From the NCBI GenBank assembly GCA_018902545.1, contig JAHIQM010000004.1:188882-252881 (forward strand): a stretch of DNA of 64,000 bases, in the 5' to 3' direction. The notes under the pieces were generated by a model that saw only the letters and a list, made by a program, of their open reading frames with translations, was not told the origin of the DNA and did not search any database. The position numbers and the translations under genes are program-made. This DNA comes from Pseudomonadota bacterium (lineage in GTDB: Bacteria > Desulfobacterota > Desulfovibrionia > Desulfovibrionales > Desulfomicrobiaceae). Positions 36,918 through 47,031 of the stretch are shown piece by piece. Every line of letters starts with the position of its first letter. Positions within the stretch are counted from its first letter, which is position 1.

Positions 36918-39900
36918 TTAGCCGTTTGCTCGGCTTGCCCTGCCAGCGCAACGCCTGAAGGTTTTGCGCAAATCCTCGATTCTGAATGGTTTGGACAGGT
37001 AGTCGTTCATTCCTGTCGCCAGGAACTTCTCGCGGTCTCCGCTCATGGAATAGGCGGTCAGGGCGATGATGGGGATATCGGCGTAGGGCTTGCCGGAGGT
37101 TCGAATTTCCATGGTTGTCTCCTCACCGTCCATGACCGGCATCTGGATGTCCATCAGGATGCAGTCAAACTCCCGTTCTTCAAGCAGAGCCAGGACCTGC
37201 AGCCCGTTCTCGGCCACAACCACTTCATGCCCCTCCCGCTCGATCATCCTGCTCGCGGCCAGAGCGTTGATTGGCTCATCCTCGGCCAGCAGCACACGCA
37301 TGGCGGGCAGAAATTCTGAATCCTCGGCGCTCGTCGGGGCGTCCACCTCGCTCTGGGACAAATCCAGCGGCAGCACGACGTGGACCGCCGTCCCCTCTCC
37401 GTAAACACTGTCCAGAATGATGTGTCCGTCCATGAGTTCGACCAGCCGCCTGACTATGGCCAGGCCCAGCCCGGCGCCCTGGTATCTACGGTTGTAAGTG
37501 CCTTCCACCTGGAAAAAAGGGGTAAACAGATCTTGCTGTTTTTCCAAAGGGATTCCGATGCCCGTGTCCACGACGGAAAACAGGATGCGGCAATGTTCCT
37601 GGCCCCGAGGAGGAAGCGTCGTTAGCTCCACGCGCACGAAGCCCTGGTCCGTGAATTTCAGGGCGTTACCCACCAGGTTAAAGAGCACCTGTCTGAGCCT
37701 GGCCTCGTCACCCTTGAGCCTGGGCGGCACGGAAGGGTCCGTCAACAGCTCCAGTGACACGCCTTTGCTCTGTGCACTGGTATTGAACAGTTCGGAAACG
37801 GACTGGAGCAGTTCCTGAATCGCAAACGCCTCCTCGCGGATCTCGACCTTGCCGACCTCGATGCGCGAGATGTCCAGCAGATCGCTCAGCAGGCGGGTCA
37901 GCCGCTCGGACGATTTAATGGCCAGGTGCACGTATTCCGTCTGCTCGCCGTTCAACGGCGTCACCTCCAAGAGCTGCATCATCGCCATGACGCCGTTTAA
38001 TGGAGTGCGCAGCTCATGGCTCATGTTGGCCAGAAATTCGTTTTTGGCCTGGTTGGCGGATTCGGCCGCCTCCTTGGCCCTGGCCATGGCCTGCTCCGCC
38101 TGCTTACGCTCGGTGATGTCGATGGTGTAGCCGGCCAGAAGTTTTTTCTCGCCGAGCTGAACCGGAAACTTGATGGTCGTAAAGTGACGGCCGTGCAGAT
38201 CTTCGTCCAGGTGCAAGATCTCCCCACGGGAGACCACGTCCCAGTCATCGGCAGTGATCTTGGCCGCGAAATCGGCCGGAAAGAGGTCCGCCATGGTCTT
38301 GCCGGTCAGACTCGACCCCGGGATGCCGACCATGTCCAGATAGTTCTCACTGGCCGCCAGGACCCGGCTTTCATCCGGGGTCACCTCTTTAATGAAAGCG
38401 TAGATGGGAGAGTTGCGGATGAAAAGTGAGAGCAGTTCGTTGCTTTTGCGCAATTCCTCCTCGGCCCTTTTGCGTTCGGTCACGTCCCACACTGTCGAAA
38501 TCATCAGACTCTTACCTGGCAGCGGGATGTTGCGAGCGGTGACGAAACGGGTCTCCTGGTCCTGCCGGATGATGGGCACGTCAGCCCAGCACATGCTTTC
38601 CAGTCTCCCGCTGGCGCAGCCTGCCGTGACCATGCTGCGGATCTTTCCCCGAAATTCCGGTTCGGGATAAGCGGCCTCCCAGAACCCCTCGGGAGCCACC
38701 ATGGCCTCCCTGGTGGTTCCGTAAAGCCTGGGGAAAAGCTCATTCATGTACTCGAATCTGACGTCCGGAGAGACCGTATTCACGGCCACGCCTACGGGCA
38801 GACTGTCCAGCACGGTGCGGATGAATTCCTCACGCTCGCGCAAGGTCTTTTCGGCCTGGATGCGGCTGTCCAGTTCCTGGTTGGCCTTTTCATAGAGACG
38901 GGCGTTGACCAGGGCGATGGAAACCTGATGAGCCTGGGTCTCGAGGAATCCGGACTGGGGATGGAAATCCCTGGCCGTCCGGGAAGCCAGTCCCATGACG
39001 CCGATGACGTCCCGGCCGTCGCGAAGCGGCAAGGCCGCGAAGGACAGGATACCTGACTCCTTGCATTCCTGCCGGGTGCAACGGTCATCACTGAGAATGT
39101 CGCCGGAATACTGCGGCTCGCCATCCAGCACCGCCAGCCCGCACAAGCACTCCCCCCTCCGGTGTTCGGAGATGTCATTCAGCAGCATCTGCGAGTCCTG
39201 CGGACACACGGCCTGGAGCAATAGACGCTCCCCCTGCCTTAAGAACAGATAGACCATGTCGCAGCCCGTGGTCTCCCGGACCACGCGCACCGAGGCCGCC
39301 ACGATCTGGTCCAGGGCCAACGAGGAGCTGACGACCAAGCTCAGCTCATGCAGGGCGGCCAGTTCACGGGCCCTCTGATCCGATGCCCGCTCGGCCTGTT
39401 TGAACCCGGAGATGTCCAGCAGAATGCCGGTCCAGAGCACATCCCCATTATCCAGGGATCTGGGCACGGATTCGAAGTGCACCCAGCGGTCTCCGTCGGC
39501 GTGGATGATCCGTCCCTCCCAGGTTAAACGAACCAGCGAGTTCACGGCGAGAACGTTCCTGGCCACGAAATCCGCCTTGTCTTCGGGATGCATGCGCTCG
39601 ATCACGATGGTCGCGCTCGCTTCACACTCTTCCCGAGTCACGCCCAGGATATCGCAGAACCGGTCGCTGACCATTTCGAGCACGTAGTTTGATCCCACCT
39701 TTTCGACCCACTCTTCCGGCCCCCATGGCTCTTGAGCCAGGACGCGCAGCCGGTACACTCCGGAGGGCTGCGAGGCGACGAGATCGCGGTACAGGTTCCG
39801 TTCGTGAGCCAGGATCGCCTCGACCCGCTTGCGGTGCGTGATCTCGGTGACGAAACCCAAAAAATGCAGCGTTTTTTCGTACTTGTCACGCACAGCCCGT

Positions 39901-40211
39901 GCGCTGATGGACACCCAGACCTCGGAACCGTCCCGGCGAAGGAGAACGGTTTCCCAGTCGAAAATTTCGTCCTGCATGTCCAGAAGCCGTAGAAATCTGG
40001 CTCCTTCGGCAGGGTCGGATTGGATGCCCATTCCAATCTCTGAGGATGCATCAATCAAGGACTGGGGCGACTCGTAGCCAAAGATCCGGGCCATGGCCGG
40101 ATTCGCGGACAGGTAACGGCCCTCTGGCGAAGACGTGAATATGCCTATAGGGGCGCCCATCAAAAGGTCATGGGGGTCTTCAAAGCTCGATGGTAATAAT
40201 GGCATGTGCAC
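36918..40211 (-). CDS. Multi-PAS/GAF hybrid sensor histidine kinase with C-terminal receiver
   Basis: Several PAS motifs, GAF region, HisKA NMSHELRTPLNGVMAMMQLLE, HATPase DTGIGIPLEKQQDLFTPFFQ, REC DCILMDIQMPVMDGEE. Confidence 0.94.
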   Translation of the reverse strand: MHMPLLPSSFEDPHDLLMGAPIGIFTSSPEGRYLSANPAMARIFGYESPQSLIDASSEIGMGIQSDPAEGARFLRLLDMQDEIFDWETVLLRRDGSEVWVSISARAVRDKYEKTLHFLGFVTEITHRKRVEAILAHERNLYRDLVASQPSGVYRLRVLAQEPWGPEEWVEKVGSNYVLEMVSDRFCDILGVTREECEASATIVIERMHPEDKADFVARNVLAVNSLVRLTWEGRIIHADGDRWVHFESVPRSLDNGDVLWTGILLDISGFKQAERASDQRARELAALHELSLVVSSSLALDQIVAASVRVVRETTGCDMVYLFLRQGERLLLQAVCPQDSQMLLNDISEHRRGECLCGLAVLDGEPQYSGDILSDDRCTRQECKESGILSFAALPLRDGRDVIGVMGLASRTARDFHPQSGFLETQAHQVSIALVNARLYEKANQELDSRIQAEKTLREREEFIRTVLDSLPVGVAVNTVSPDVRFEYMNELFPRLYGTTREAMVAPEGFWEAAYPEPEFRGKIRSMVTAGCASGRLESMCWADVPIIRQDQETRFVTARNIPLPGKSLMISTVWDVTERKRAEEELRKSNELLSLFIRNSPIYAFIKEVTPDESRVLAASENYLDMVGIPGSSLTGKTMADLFPADFAAKITADDWDVVSRGEILHLDEDLHGRHFTTIKFPVQLGEKKLLAGYTIDITERKQAEQAMARAKEAAESANQAKNEFLANMSHELRTPLNGVMAMMQLLEVTPLNGEQTEYVHLAIKSSERLTRLLSDLLDISRIEVGKVEIREEAFAIQELLQSVSELFNTSAQSKGVSLELLTDPSVPPRLKGDEARLRQVLFNLVGNALKFTDQGFVRVELTTLPPRGQEHCRILFSVVDTGIGIPLEKQQDLFTPFFQVEGTYNRRYQGAGLGLAIVRRLVELMDGHIILDSVYGEGTAVHVVLPLDLSQSEVDAPTSAEDSEFLPAMRVLLAEDEPINALAASRMIEREGHEVVVAENGLQVLALLEEREFDCILMDIQMPVMDGEETTMEIRTSGKPYADIPIIALTAYSMSGDREKFLATGMNDYLSKPFRIEDLRKTFRRCAGRASRANG

Positions 40212-40450
40212 CGCTTAGGTCCTAAAAGACCATGGAGGATGACGGTTTGGCGACGAAGATCCGGCAAAATTGTTCCGGAAACCATTCGTGGTGGATGAAT
40301 TTTCTTACAAGATACCGCAGTATGTGCAAGTCAGGAAGTCTCAAGACGCAGTTATGGCAAAAAATTAATCCTTTCGTTGTGACTTGTTTTGAGCAACTCA
40401 TTGCCATCGACGGCAGAAGTGCCTCAGCACGACTCGCCGGAAAACCGGTG

Positions 40451-41818
40451 TCAATCCGCTTTCGATCCGATTTTTTCAATCATCGCCCTGGCACGTTCGA
40501 AACCGGGGTCGACCTTCAGGGCGACTTTCATGTAACGCTCCACTTCCTGCAGACGATTCATCTGAAAATAGACCATCCCGATATTGAACGGGATAAGCGG
40601 CGATTCCTGAAGAATGTCCGCGGAAGCGGCGATGGCCTTGTCGAACTCGCAGACGGCCTTGTAATGCTCTTTTCCCTGAGCATAGGCCATGCCCATGTTG
40701 TAATGCAATCCCGCTTCGTTGGGGATCACGTTCAAGGCCTGTTGATAGGTCTCGACCGCGCCCTTCCAGTCACCCTTCTTGCGCAGCGACACCCCCATCT
40801 CGTTGACCATCCACAGATCTTCGCGAGTCATGTCGCCGCCCTTTGTTTCAAGGGCCTGGTTCATGAAATGGATACTCTGCTCGGGGTTCACCTCGCGCAG
40901 TTTCACGCCGATATCCATGAGCGTGGAGGCCAGCAGATCGTTGGCCTGCGTGCGCACGATATTGACCGCGTCAGAATAGAATTTCTTCGCCTTCTCGTCT
41001 TCGCCGGTCTTGCTGTACTGTTCACCGATGTTGATTTTGCGTTTGTGGTTCAAAGGAGAAATCTTATCCATGAGAAGCAGGCACTTGAGGTGTTCTTTAG
41101 CCTCTTCAGCCTCGGCATACAGGTCTGCGAGCTTCTGCAGCGGTTTCAAATTAAGCCGTGATTCCTTTACAGCCTCTTTATAAAAAACCTCTGCTCCCTT
41201 TATATCACCATTTTTTCTGGATATGTCACCCTTGAAGATCATGCAAATAGAACTTCCCGGCTTTTCTTCCAGCAACATATCTATTTTAAGATTTGCCTGA
41301 TCAAAATAACCATTATCTATCAAGTTCTTAATATTTTCTACTTCTGTATGAAATAAATTTGAAGGCTTGATTACAAATGCTATTTTTTGGATTATGTTAT
41401 TGATGGAAATAGGCTTGACGATAATTGAATCGACATCGTTCTCAGCGATAAATGAAACATGCTCCTCGGAAACCTCCGGAGTGATGCATATTATCTTCAA
41501 GCTGTTTCCGAAACTGTCCTTCAAAGATTTAAAGTCAAAAACATTTGACCTTCCATTAATTTTCGACTCGATGAACATGACCAACTGCGAATTGTTCTCC
41601 AGAATATCTCTGCACTTCTTCCATATATCGGAAGAAACGTGAGCTGTGGACAAAGAGTCGTAATTCAACCCCATGGTCCGCAATGCGCCACGCATTGTAC
41701 GTATGAAGATATCGTCGTTGGTAACAAGGAAAAATGCACCCTTCTGATTTTGCAGAAAATTGGCGACTATTCGGTCATAAATCGGTGCGACATCTTTACG
41801 TATAAGCTTATGCGACAT
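40451..41818 (-). CDS. TPR protein with N-terminal pseudo-receiver domain
   Basis: Receiver-like N-terminus (FFLVTNDDIFIRTMRGALRTMG...LVMFIESKING...IVKPISINNIIQKI) followed by TPR repeats. Confidence 0.8.
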   Translation of the reverse strand: MSHKLIRKDVAPIYDRIVANFLQNQKGAFFLVTNDDIFIRTMRGALRTMGLNYDSLSTAHVSSDIWKKCRDILENNSQLVMFIESKINGRSNVFDFKSLKDSFGNSLKIICITPEVSEEHVSFIAENDVDSIIVKPISINNIIQKIAFVIKPSNLFHTEVENIKNLIDNGYFDQANLKIDMLLEEKPGSSICMIFKGDISRKNGDIKGAEVFYKEAVKESRLNLKPLQKLADLYAEAEEAKEHLKCLLLMDKISPLNHKRKINIGEQYSKTGEDEKAKKFYSDAVNIVRTQANDLLASTLMDIGVKLREVNPEQSIHFMNQALETKGGDMTREDLWMVNEMGVSLRKKGDWKGAVETYQQALNVIPNEAGLHYNMGMAYAQGKEHYKAVCEFDKAIAASADILQESPLIPFNIGMVYFQMNRLQEVERYMKVALKVDPGFERARAMIEKIGSKAD

Positions 41819-42108
41819 GCCAAGGCCTCGGAAGAATGAATATGTGAATCGGACGCGTTGAGTTCAAAACAACGAAATCAAAAAATCGGAAAGGCGCGCG
41901 TAAATCAAACCAACTCTGAAAAGTAAGACAATATGCGCAAGCGGGCAAGCCTGAACCCTTCGTCAAATATTTCAGGATGTTCAAGCTGCAGCGTTCTTGC
42001 CGTCTGCCCTCGACGAACGGAGCAAGCCCCCAGCCCCGGAAATCATTCACCTCAGGAATTGGCTTCGCCACCACCAGCACCCAAAAACATGTGATGAATT
42101 AAAAATTT

Positions 42109-42116
42109 GTCTATAC
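42109..42116. promoter_or_regulatory. Putative PhnF/HutC-type operator core upstream of phnCDEM
   Basis: AAATTTGTCTATAC; GTCTATAC is the reverse complement of GTATAGAC upstream of phnG. Confidence 0.6.
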
Positions 42117-42196
42117 GACTTGTGGCAATTTGTCATCGGCCAGACACGCTCGCGTCACAGATGTCTTTTAGTCAAAGCAAAACGCGAGGAAAAGCC

Positions 42197-43039
42197 ATGA
42201 TCCAGATCAAGCAATTGACCAAGACATTCAAGAACACCAAGGGACTCGACGACATCAATGCCACCATCGAGAGTGGTGAGATGGTCGCCCTCATCGGATC
42301 TTCCGGTTCGGGCAAGTCGACGCTCATGCGTCACATCTGTGGCCTCATGTGCTGTGATGCGGACAGCGGGGGACAGATCGAAGTCTTGAGCCGCATCATG
42401 CAGCGTGACGGGCGCCTGTCCCGGAATGCCCGCCAGGTGCGCACCGAGGTGGGAGTTATTTTTCAGCAGTTCAACCTGGTTGACCGCCTCTCGGTTATGA
42501 CCAACGTGCTCATGGGAGCCCTGGGTCGAGTGCCGACGTGGCGGGCCGTGTCAAACCTCTTCCCTCCGGTGGAGCGCCGTCTGGGCATGGAGTCCCTGGC
42601 CCGCGTCGGCATGGCCGACAAAGCCTGGCAGCGGGCCTCGACCTTGTCTGGCGGTCAGCAGCAACGCGTGGCCATCGCCAGGGCCCTGACCCAGCGGGCC
42701 AAGGTTCTGCTGGCCGACGAACCCATCGCCTCTCTGGACCCCGAGTCATCCCGCATCGTCATGGACATTCTGGCGCAAATTCACCGCGAGGACAAAATCA
42801 CCGTCGTGGTCTCCCTGCACCAGGTCGAGTACGCCATCCGCTACTGCCCCCGCACCATCGCACTGCGCCACGGTCGCATCGTCTACGACGGTCCGAGCTC
42901 CGCCCTGACCCCATCCTTTCTCAAAGATATCTACGGGTCGGAAAGTGAAGAACTCTTTTCGCCCGCGATGGACAACGCGATGCGACAGCAGAAGAACGAA
43001 CTCCAGCGTAAATCAGCCACGGCTCCCGCCGCAGCCTAA
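42197..43039 (+). CDS. phnC: Phosphonate ABC transporter ATP-binding protein
   Basis: [51 protein letters not shown]...[15 protein letters not shown]. Confidence 0.94.
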   Translation: MIQIKQLTKTFKNTKGLDDINATIESGEMVALIGSSGSGKSTLMRHICGLMCCDADSGGQIEVLSRIMQRDGRLSRNARQVRTEVGVIFQQFNLVDRLSVMTNVLMGALGRVPTWRAVSNLFPPVERRLGMESLARVGMADKAWQRASTLSGGQQQRVAIARALTQRAKVLLADEPIASLDPESSRIVMDILAQIHREDKITVVVSLHQVEYAIRYCPRTIALRHGRIVYDGPSSALTPSFLKDIYGSESEELFSPAMDNAMRQQKNELQRKSATAPAAA

Positions 43040-43064
43040 CCAATTGTATTAAAAGGAGAGAAAC

Positions 43065-44030
43065 ATGTTTCGCAAGCTTTGCGGATTTCTGGTCATCCTG
43101 GCATTCTTGAGTGTTCAGCCCGCTGCGGCTCAGCTCAAGGAAATCAACTTCGGCATCATTTCCACCGAAGCTTCCATGAACCTCAAGACCATGTGGGACC
43201 CCTTCCTGGCCGACATGGAAAAGGCCACTGGTCTCAAGATTAACGCCTTCTTCGCCTCCGACTATGCCGGAATCATCGAAGGCATGCGCTTCAACAAGGT
43301 GCAGATCGCATGGTACGGCAACAAGAGCGCCATGGAGGCCGTGGACCGCGCCGATGGCGAGATCTTCGCCCAGACCGTGCCGGCCGACGGCCTGGCCGGT
43401 TACTATTCCCACCTCATCGTGCACAGGGACTCCCCGCTCAATTCTCTGGAAGACGTGCTCAAGAAAGCCGCCGACATCTCCTTCGGCAACGGCGACCCCA
43501 ACTCAACCTCCGGTTTCCTTGTCCCCAGCTACTACGTTTTCGCCAAGAACAACCTCGACCCCAAGAAGATTTTCAAAAACACGGTCAGCGCCAACCATGA
43601 GACCAATGCCCTGAGCGTAGCCAACAAGCAGGTCGATGTGGCCACCAACAACAGCGAAAACCTGGCCAGGCTGAAAAAGACCCACCCGGGCAAGGCCGAT
43701 CTGATCAAGGTCGTGTGGACCTCCCCGCTCATCCCCAGCGATCCGCTGGTCTGGCGCAAGGATCTGCCCGAAGAGACCAAAGCCAAGATCAGAGATTTCA
43801 TCATGACTTACGGCACCACGGGCAAGGATAACGAAAAGGCCGTCCTGACCAACCTGACCTGGGCACCTTTCAAGGAGTCAAACAATGACCAGCTCCTGCC
43901 CATCCGCCAGCTCGAACTGTTCAAAAGCCGCATGAAGGTCGAATCCGACGAAGCCATGCCGGCTGAAGAAAGATCCAAGAAACTGGCTGAAATCGATGCC
44001 AAGCTCGACGCCATCAGCTCCAAACTTTAA
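43065..44030 (+). CDS. phnD: Phosphonate ABC transporter substrate-binding protein
   Basis: Signal peptide, then [67 protein letters not shown]. Confidence 0.95.
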   Translation: MFRKLCGFLVILAFLSVQPAAAQLKEINFGIISTEASMNLKTMWDPFLADMEKATGLKINAFFASDYAGIIEGMRFNKVQIAWYGNKSAMEAVDRADGEIFAQTVPADGLAGYYSHLIVHRDSPLNSLEDVLKKAADISFGNGDPNSTSGFLVPSYYVFAKNNLDPKKIFKNTVSANHETNALSVANKQVDVATNNSENLARLKKTHPGKADLIKVVWTSPLIPSDPLVWRKDLPEETKAKIRDFIMTYGTTGKDNEKAVLTNLTWAPFKESNNDQLLPIRQLELFKSRMKVESDEAMPAEERSKKLAEIDAKLDAISSKL

Positions 44031-44089
44031 GACTCTCCTCCACATCCTGCGGCCGGCGCCCAACGGTCGGCCGCATCCAAGGAAGCATT

Positions 44090-44893
44090 ATGACCGCCCA
44101 GAGCACCCTTCTCGTTTCCACACAGCCGCCACGATCCCTCAAATCATCCATCCTGAACCTGCTGGGCTGGGCTCTGGTCCTGGCCGCGCTGGCCTGGTCA
44201 TGGGAGGGGGCGGACATGCGGCCCTTGGACCTGATCAAGGACTCCGGCAACATGGCAACCCTGGCAGCCGATTTTTTTCCTCCCAATTTTTCCGACTGGA
44301 AATTCTACCTCGATGAGATCATCGTAACTTTCCACCTCGCGGTCTGGGGCACATTCCTGGCGGTGGTCTGCGCAGTGCCCTTCGGCATACTCAGCTCTGA
44401 AAACATCGCGCCCTGGTGGGTCTACCAGCCCATCCGCCGTGTCATGGACGCCTGCCGGGCCATCAACGAGGTGGTCTTCGCCATGCTCTTCGTGGTCTCA
44501 GTGGGACTTGGGCCTTTTGCCGGCGTCCTGGCCTTGTGGGTGCACACCACCGGCGTTCTGGCCAAGCTCTTCTCCGAGGCCGTGGAGGCCATCGACCCCC
44601 AACCTGTGGAAGGCATCCGCTCGACGGGCGCGACCGTGATCGAGGAGGTCATCTTCGGCGTCATCCCGCAGGTGCTCCCGCTATGGATATCCTATTCCCT
44701 GTACCGCTTCGAATCCAACGTGCGCTCGGCCACGGTACTCGGTATCGTCGGGGCGGGCGGAATCGGGGTAGTGCTCTGGGAGATGATCCGTGGATTCTAC
44801 TTCGCCCAGACCTGCGCCATCATGATTCTCATCATTATCTCCGTAACCCTTATCGATCTGGTTTCCCAGCGTCTGCGCAAACTCTTTGTCTGA
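44090..44893 (+). CDS. phnE: Phosphonate ABC transporter permease
   Basis: [57 protein letters not shown]...[16 protein letters not shown]. Confidence 0.94.
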   Translation: MTAQSTLLVSTQPPRSLKSSILNLLGWALVLAALAWSWEGADMRPLDLIKDSGNMATLAADFFPPNFSDWKFYLDEIIVTFHLAVWGTFLAVVCAVPFGILSSENIAPWWVYQPIRRVMDACRAINEVVFAMLFVVSVGLGPFAGVLALWVHTTGVLAKLFSEAVEAIDPQPVEGIRSTGATVIEEVIFGVIPQVLPLWISYSLYRFESNVRSATVLGIVGAGGIGVVLWEMIRGFYFAQTCAIMILIIISVTLIDLVSQRLRKLFV

Positions 44894-44907
44894 AACCGGA
44901 CACCGCC

Positions 44908-46044
44908 ATGCCATCCCTACGCTGCACCAATGCCCGTCTGGTCACGCCAGACGGTGTCGTCCACGGCTCTCTGACCTCCGGGGGCGGGCTCATAACGGGC
45001 ATCGATGCGCCAGGAGCCATCCCCGAAGCTCTCGATTTCAAGGGTGACTACCTGCTGCCGGGTCTTGTGGAGATCCACACCGACAATATCGAAAAGCACT
45101 TCCTCCCCCGCTCCGGGGTGCGCTGGCCAACCAGCCTCACCTCCATCATGGCCCACGACACGCACATGGTCGGGGCCGGGATCACCACGGTTCTCGATGC
45201 GGTCAGCGCAGGCGAATTCAGCGCCAAGCGCATGCGCCGCGAAATTTTCGCAGCCACCCTGGAAGCCCTGGCCCTGGCCATGGACAACAAACTGCTGCGT
45301 GCCGAGCACCTGCTGCACATCCGTTGCGAACTGGCCGACCGGGCGGTGGTCGAGATGTTCACTTCCGTCATGGACCACAAGCTCCTGCGCCTTGTGTCCA
45401 TCATGGACCACACCCCGGGGCAGCGGCAATGGAGCGACCTGGAGAAATACCGGGCATTCCACGCCGACAGGAAATGGACCGACGAGGAACTGCTGGCCGA
45501 AATTGACCGCCTGCGGACAGTGCAGGCCAGCCATGCCGAGCCAAACCGGGAAACGATCCTGGATCTGTGCCGCGAACGCAGCCTGCCCCTGGCCAGCCAT
45601 GACGACACCACTGTGGAGCATGTGGAGGAGACGGCGCGCCTGGGCATGAGGATCGCGGAGTTCCCGACCACCCGCGAGGCCGTCCTGCGGGCAAGGGAAC
45701 TGGGGCTGGCCATAGTCATGGGCGCACCCAACGTGGTCCGCGGCGAGTCGCATTCGGGCAACGTCTCGGCTCTTGCCCTAGCGGGTGAGGACCTGGTTGA
45801 CATCCTGTCCTCGGACTACATGCCGGCGAGCCTGCTGCAGGCCCCGTTCATCATGTCGCAAAAACTTGATCTCCCTCTGCACCGGACGTTGCGCACGGTC
45901 ACGGCCAATCCGGCCATGACCCTGGGCCTTGCCGACCGCGGCGAGCTGGTTCCGGGCAAGCGCGCCGACCTCGTGCGGGTGCGCTTGGTGGACGAAGTGC
46001 CCGTGGTTATCGCAGTGTGGCGCGAAGGTCGGCAGGTGATGTGA
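44908..46044 (+). CDS. phnM: RPnTP hydrolase PhnM (copy 1)
   Basis: LLPGLVEIHTDNIEKHFLPRSGVRWP, MDHTPGQRQW, ASHDDTTVEHVEE, GAPNVVRGESHSGNVSA. Confidence 0.94.
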   Translation: MPSLRCTNARLVTPDGVVHGSLTSGGGLITGIDAPGAIPEALDFKGDYLLPGLVEIHTDNIEKHFLPRSGVRWPTSLTSIMAHDTHMVGAGITTVLDAVSAGEFSAKRMRREIFAATLEALALAMDNKLLRAEHLLHIRCELADRAVVEMFTSVMDHKLLRLVSIMDHTPGQRQWSDLEKYRAFHADRKWTDEELLAEIDRLRTVQASHAEPNRETILDLCRERSLPLASHDDTTVEHVEETARLGMRIAEFPTTREAVLRARELGLAIVMGAPNVVRGESHSGNVSALALAGEDLVDILSSDYMPASLLQAPFIMSQKLDLPLHRTLRTVTANPAMTLGLADRGELVPGKRADLVRVRLVDEVPVVIAVWREGRQVM

Positions 46045-46066
46045 CCGCATAGAAAGCCTCCGGCGG

Positions 46067-46086
46067 GCAGGGGGCCAGCCCCCTGC
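46067..46086. repeat. GC hairpin after phnM copy 1
   Basis: GCAGGGGG-CCAG-CCCCCTGC. Confidence 0.5.
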
Positions 46087-46145
46087 ATCCCATTCATTGG
46101 GGAAACCCATGACAACGGACAAACCTCGATCCACATGATGTGAAC

Positions 46146-46850
46146 ATGCCCGAAGCACGCTACGCCATATATTTCACGCCGCCTGAAAGGTCCGAGCTCG
46201 AATGCATCTGCTCGACCGTACTGGGTCGCTGCGCCCGCACGGGAACTGTCCTGAAGCAACCAACCATCCCTGGCATCGAACCCACCCGACTGACAGAACT
46301 GACCGCCTCGCCTCGGCACTACGGGCTGCACGCCACCTTGAAGCCGCCCTTCTTCCTGACCGATACGCATGATGAAACCGGGTTGCTGGAAAGCGCGGCC
46401 ATGATCGCCTCAAAGATACAATCATTCGACCTGCCCGGACTTGAGCTTGCACGCATTGGCTCCTTCCTTGCCCTGACCTTGACCGGACCATGCCCGGAAC
46501 TGGAAGACCTGGCCCGCATCTGCGTCACGGTCTCGGATCCTTTCCGCCGCCCGCCCCCGCCCGAAGAACTTGCCCGCCGACGCGCGAGGGGCCTGACCCT
46601 GAACCAGGAGCGACTGCTGGACCTCTGGGGCTACCCCTTCGTGCTGGAAGAAATGCGCTTCCACCTGACCCTGACCGGCAGCATCCCCGACCCCGAAGAA
46701 CGGGAACGCCTCCGCGCGGCACTCACCCCCCTGCTCGCCCCCGTACTCCGCACACCAATCCCGGTGCGGGACATCTACGTGTTCCGTCAGACGTGCCTGG
46801 AAGAGCCCTTCACCGTCCACAAACGGATCACGCTCGCCCAGAAACCCTGA
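46146..46850 (+). CDS. DUF1045 phosphonate-operon protein (2H phosphoesterase-like)
   Basis: MPEARYAIYFTPP...HYGLHATLKPPFFL and RFHLTLTGSIPDPEER: two H-x-T/S motifs of the 2H superfamily; adjacent to phnM. Confidence 0.88.
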   Translation: MPEARYAIYFTPPERSELECICSTVLGRCARTGTVLKQPTIPGIEPTRLTELTASPRHYGLHATLKPPFFLTDTHDETGLLESAAMIASKIQSFDLPGLELARIGSFLALTLTGPCPELEDLARICVTVSDPFRRPPPPEELARRRARGLTLNQERLLDLWGYPFVLEEMRFHLTLTGSIPDPEERERLRAALTPLLAPVLRTPIPVRDIYVFRQTCLEEPFTVHKRITLAQKP

Positions 46851-46968
46851 ACCAGACATTTCTTGACAATGTCGGTCACACGGTTCGTCCTCCGTCGCGT
46901 TTGCTCTTGCGTCTTACAATAATACCGAGTTATCAGGCCTCAGCATGTTTTGCCGCGCCACTGCATTG

Positions 46969-46999
46969 CAACCAATGAGGTGTTTAAACACGTTGGTTG
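46969..46999. promoter_or_regulatory. Dyad element upstream of the NYN gene
   Basis: CAACCAA-TGAG-GTGTTTAAACAC-G-TTGGTTG: a 12-bp perfect palindrome inside 7-bp inverted arms. Confidence 0.5.
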
Positions 47000-47031
47000 T
47001 CTGAGCCCAATTAACAAACACCGAGGTTTGC

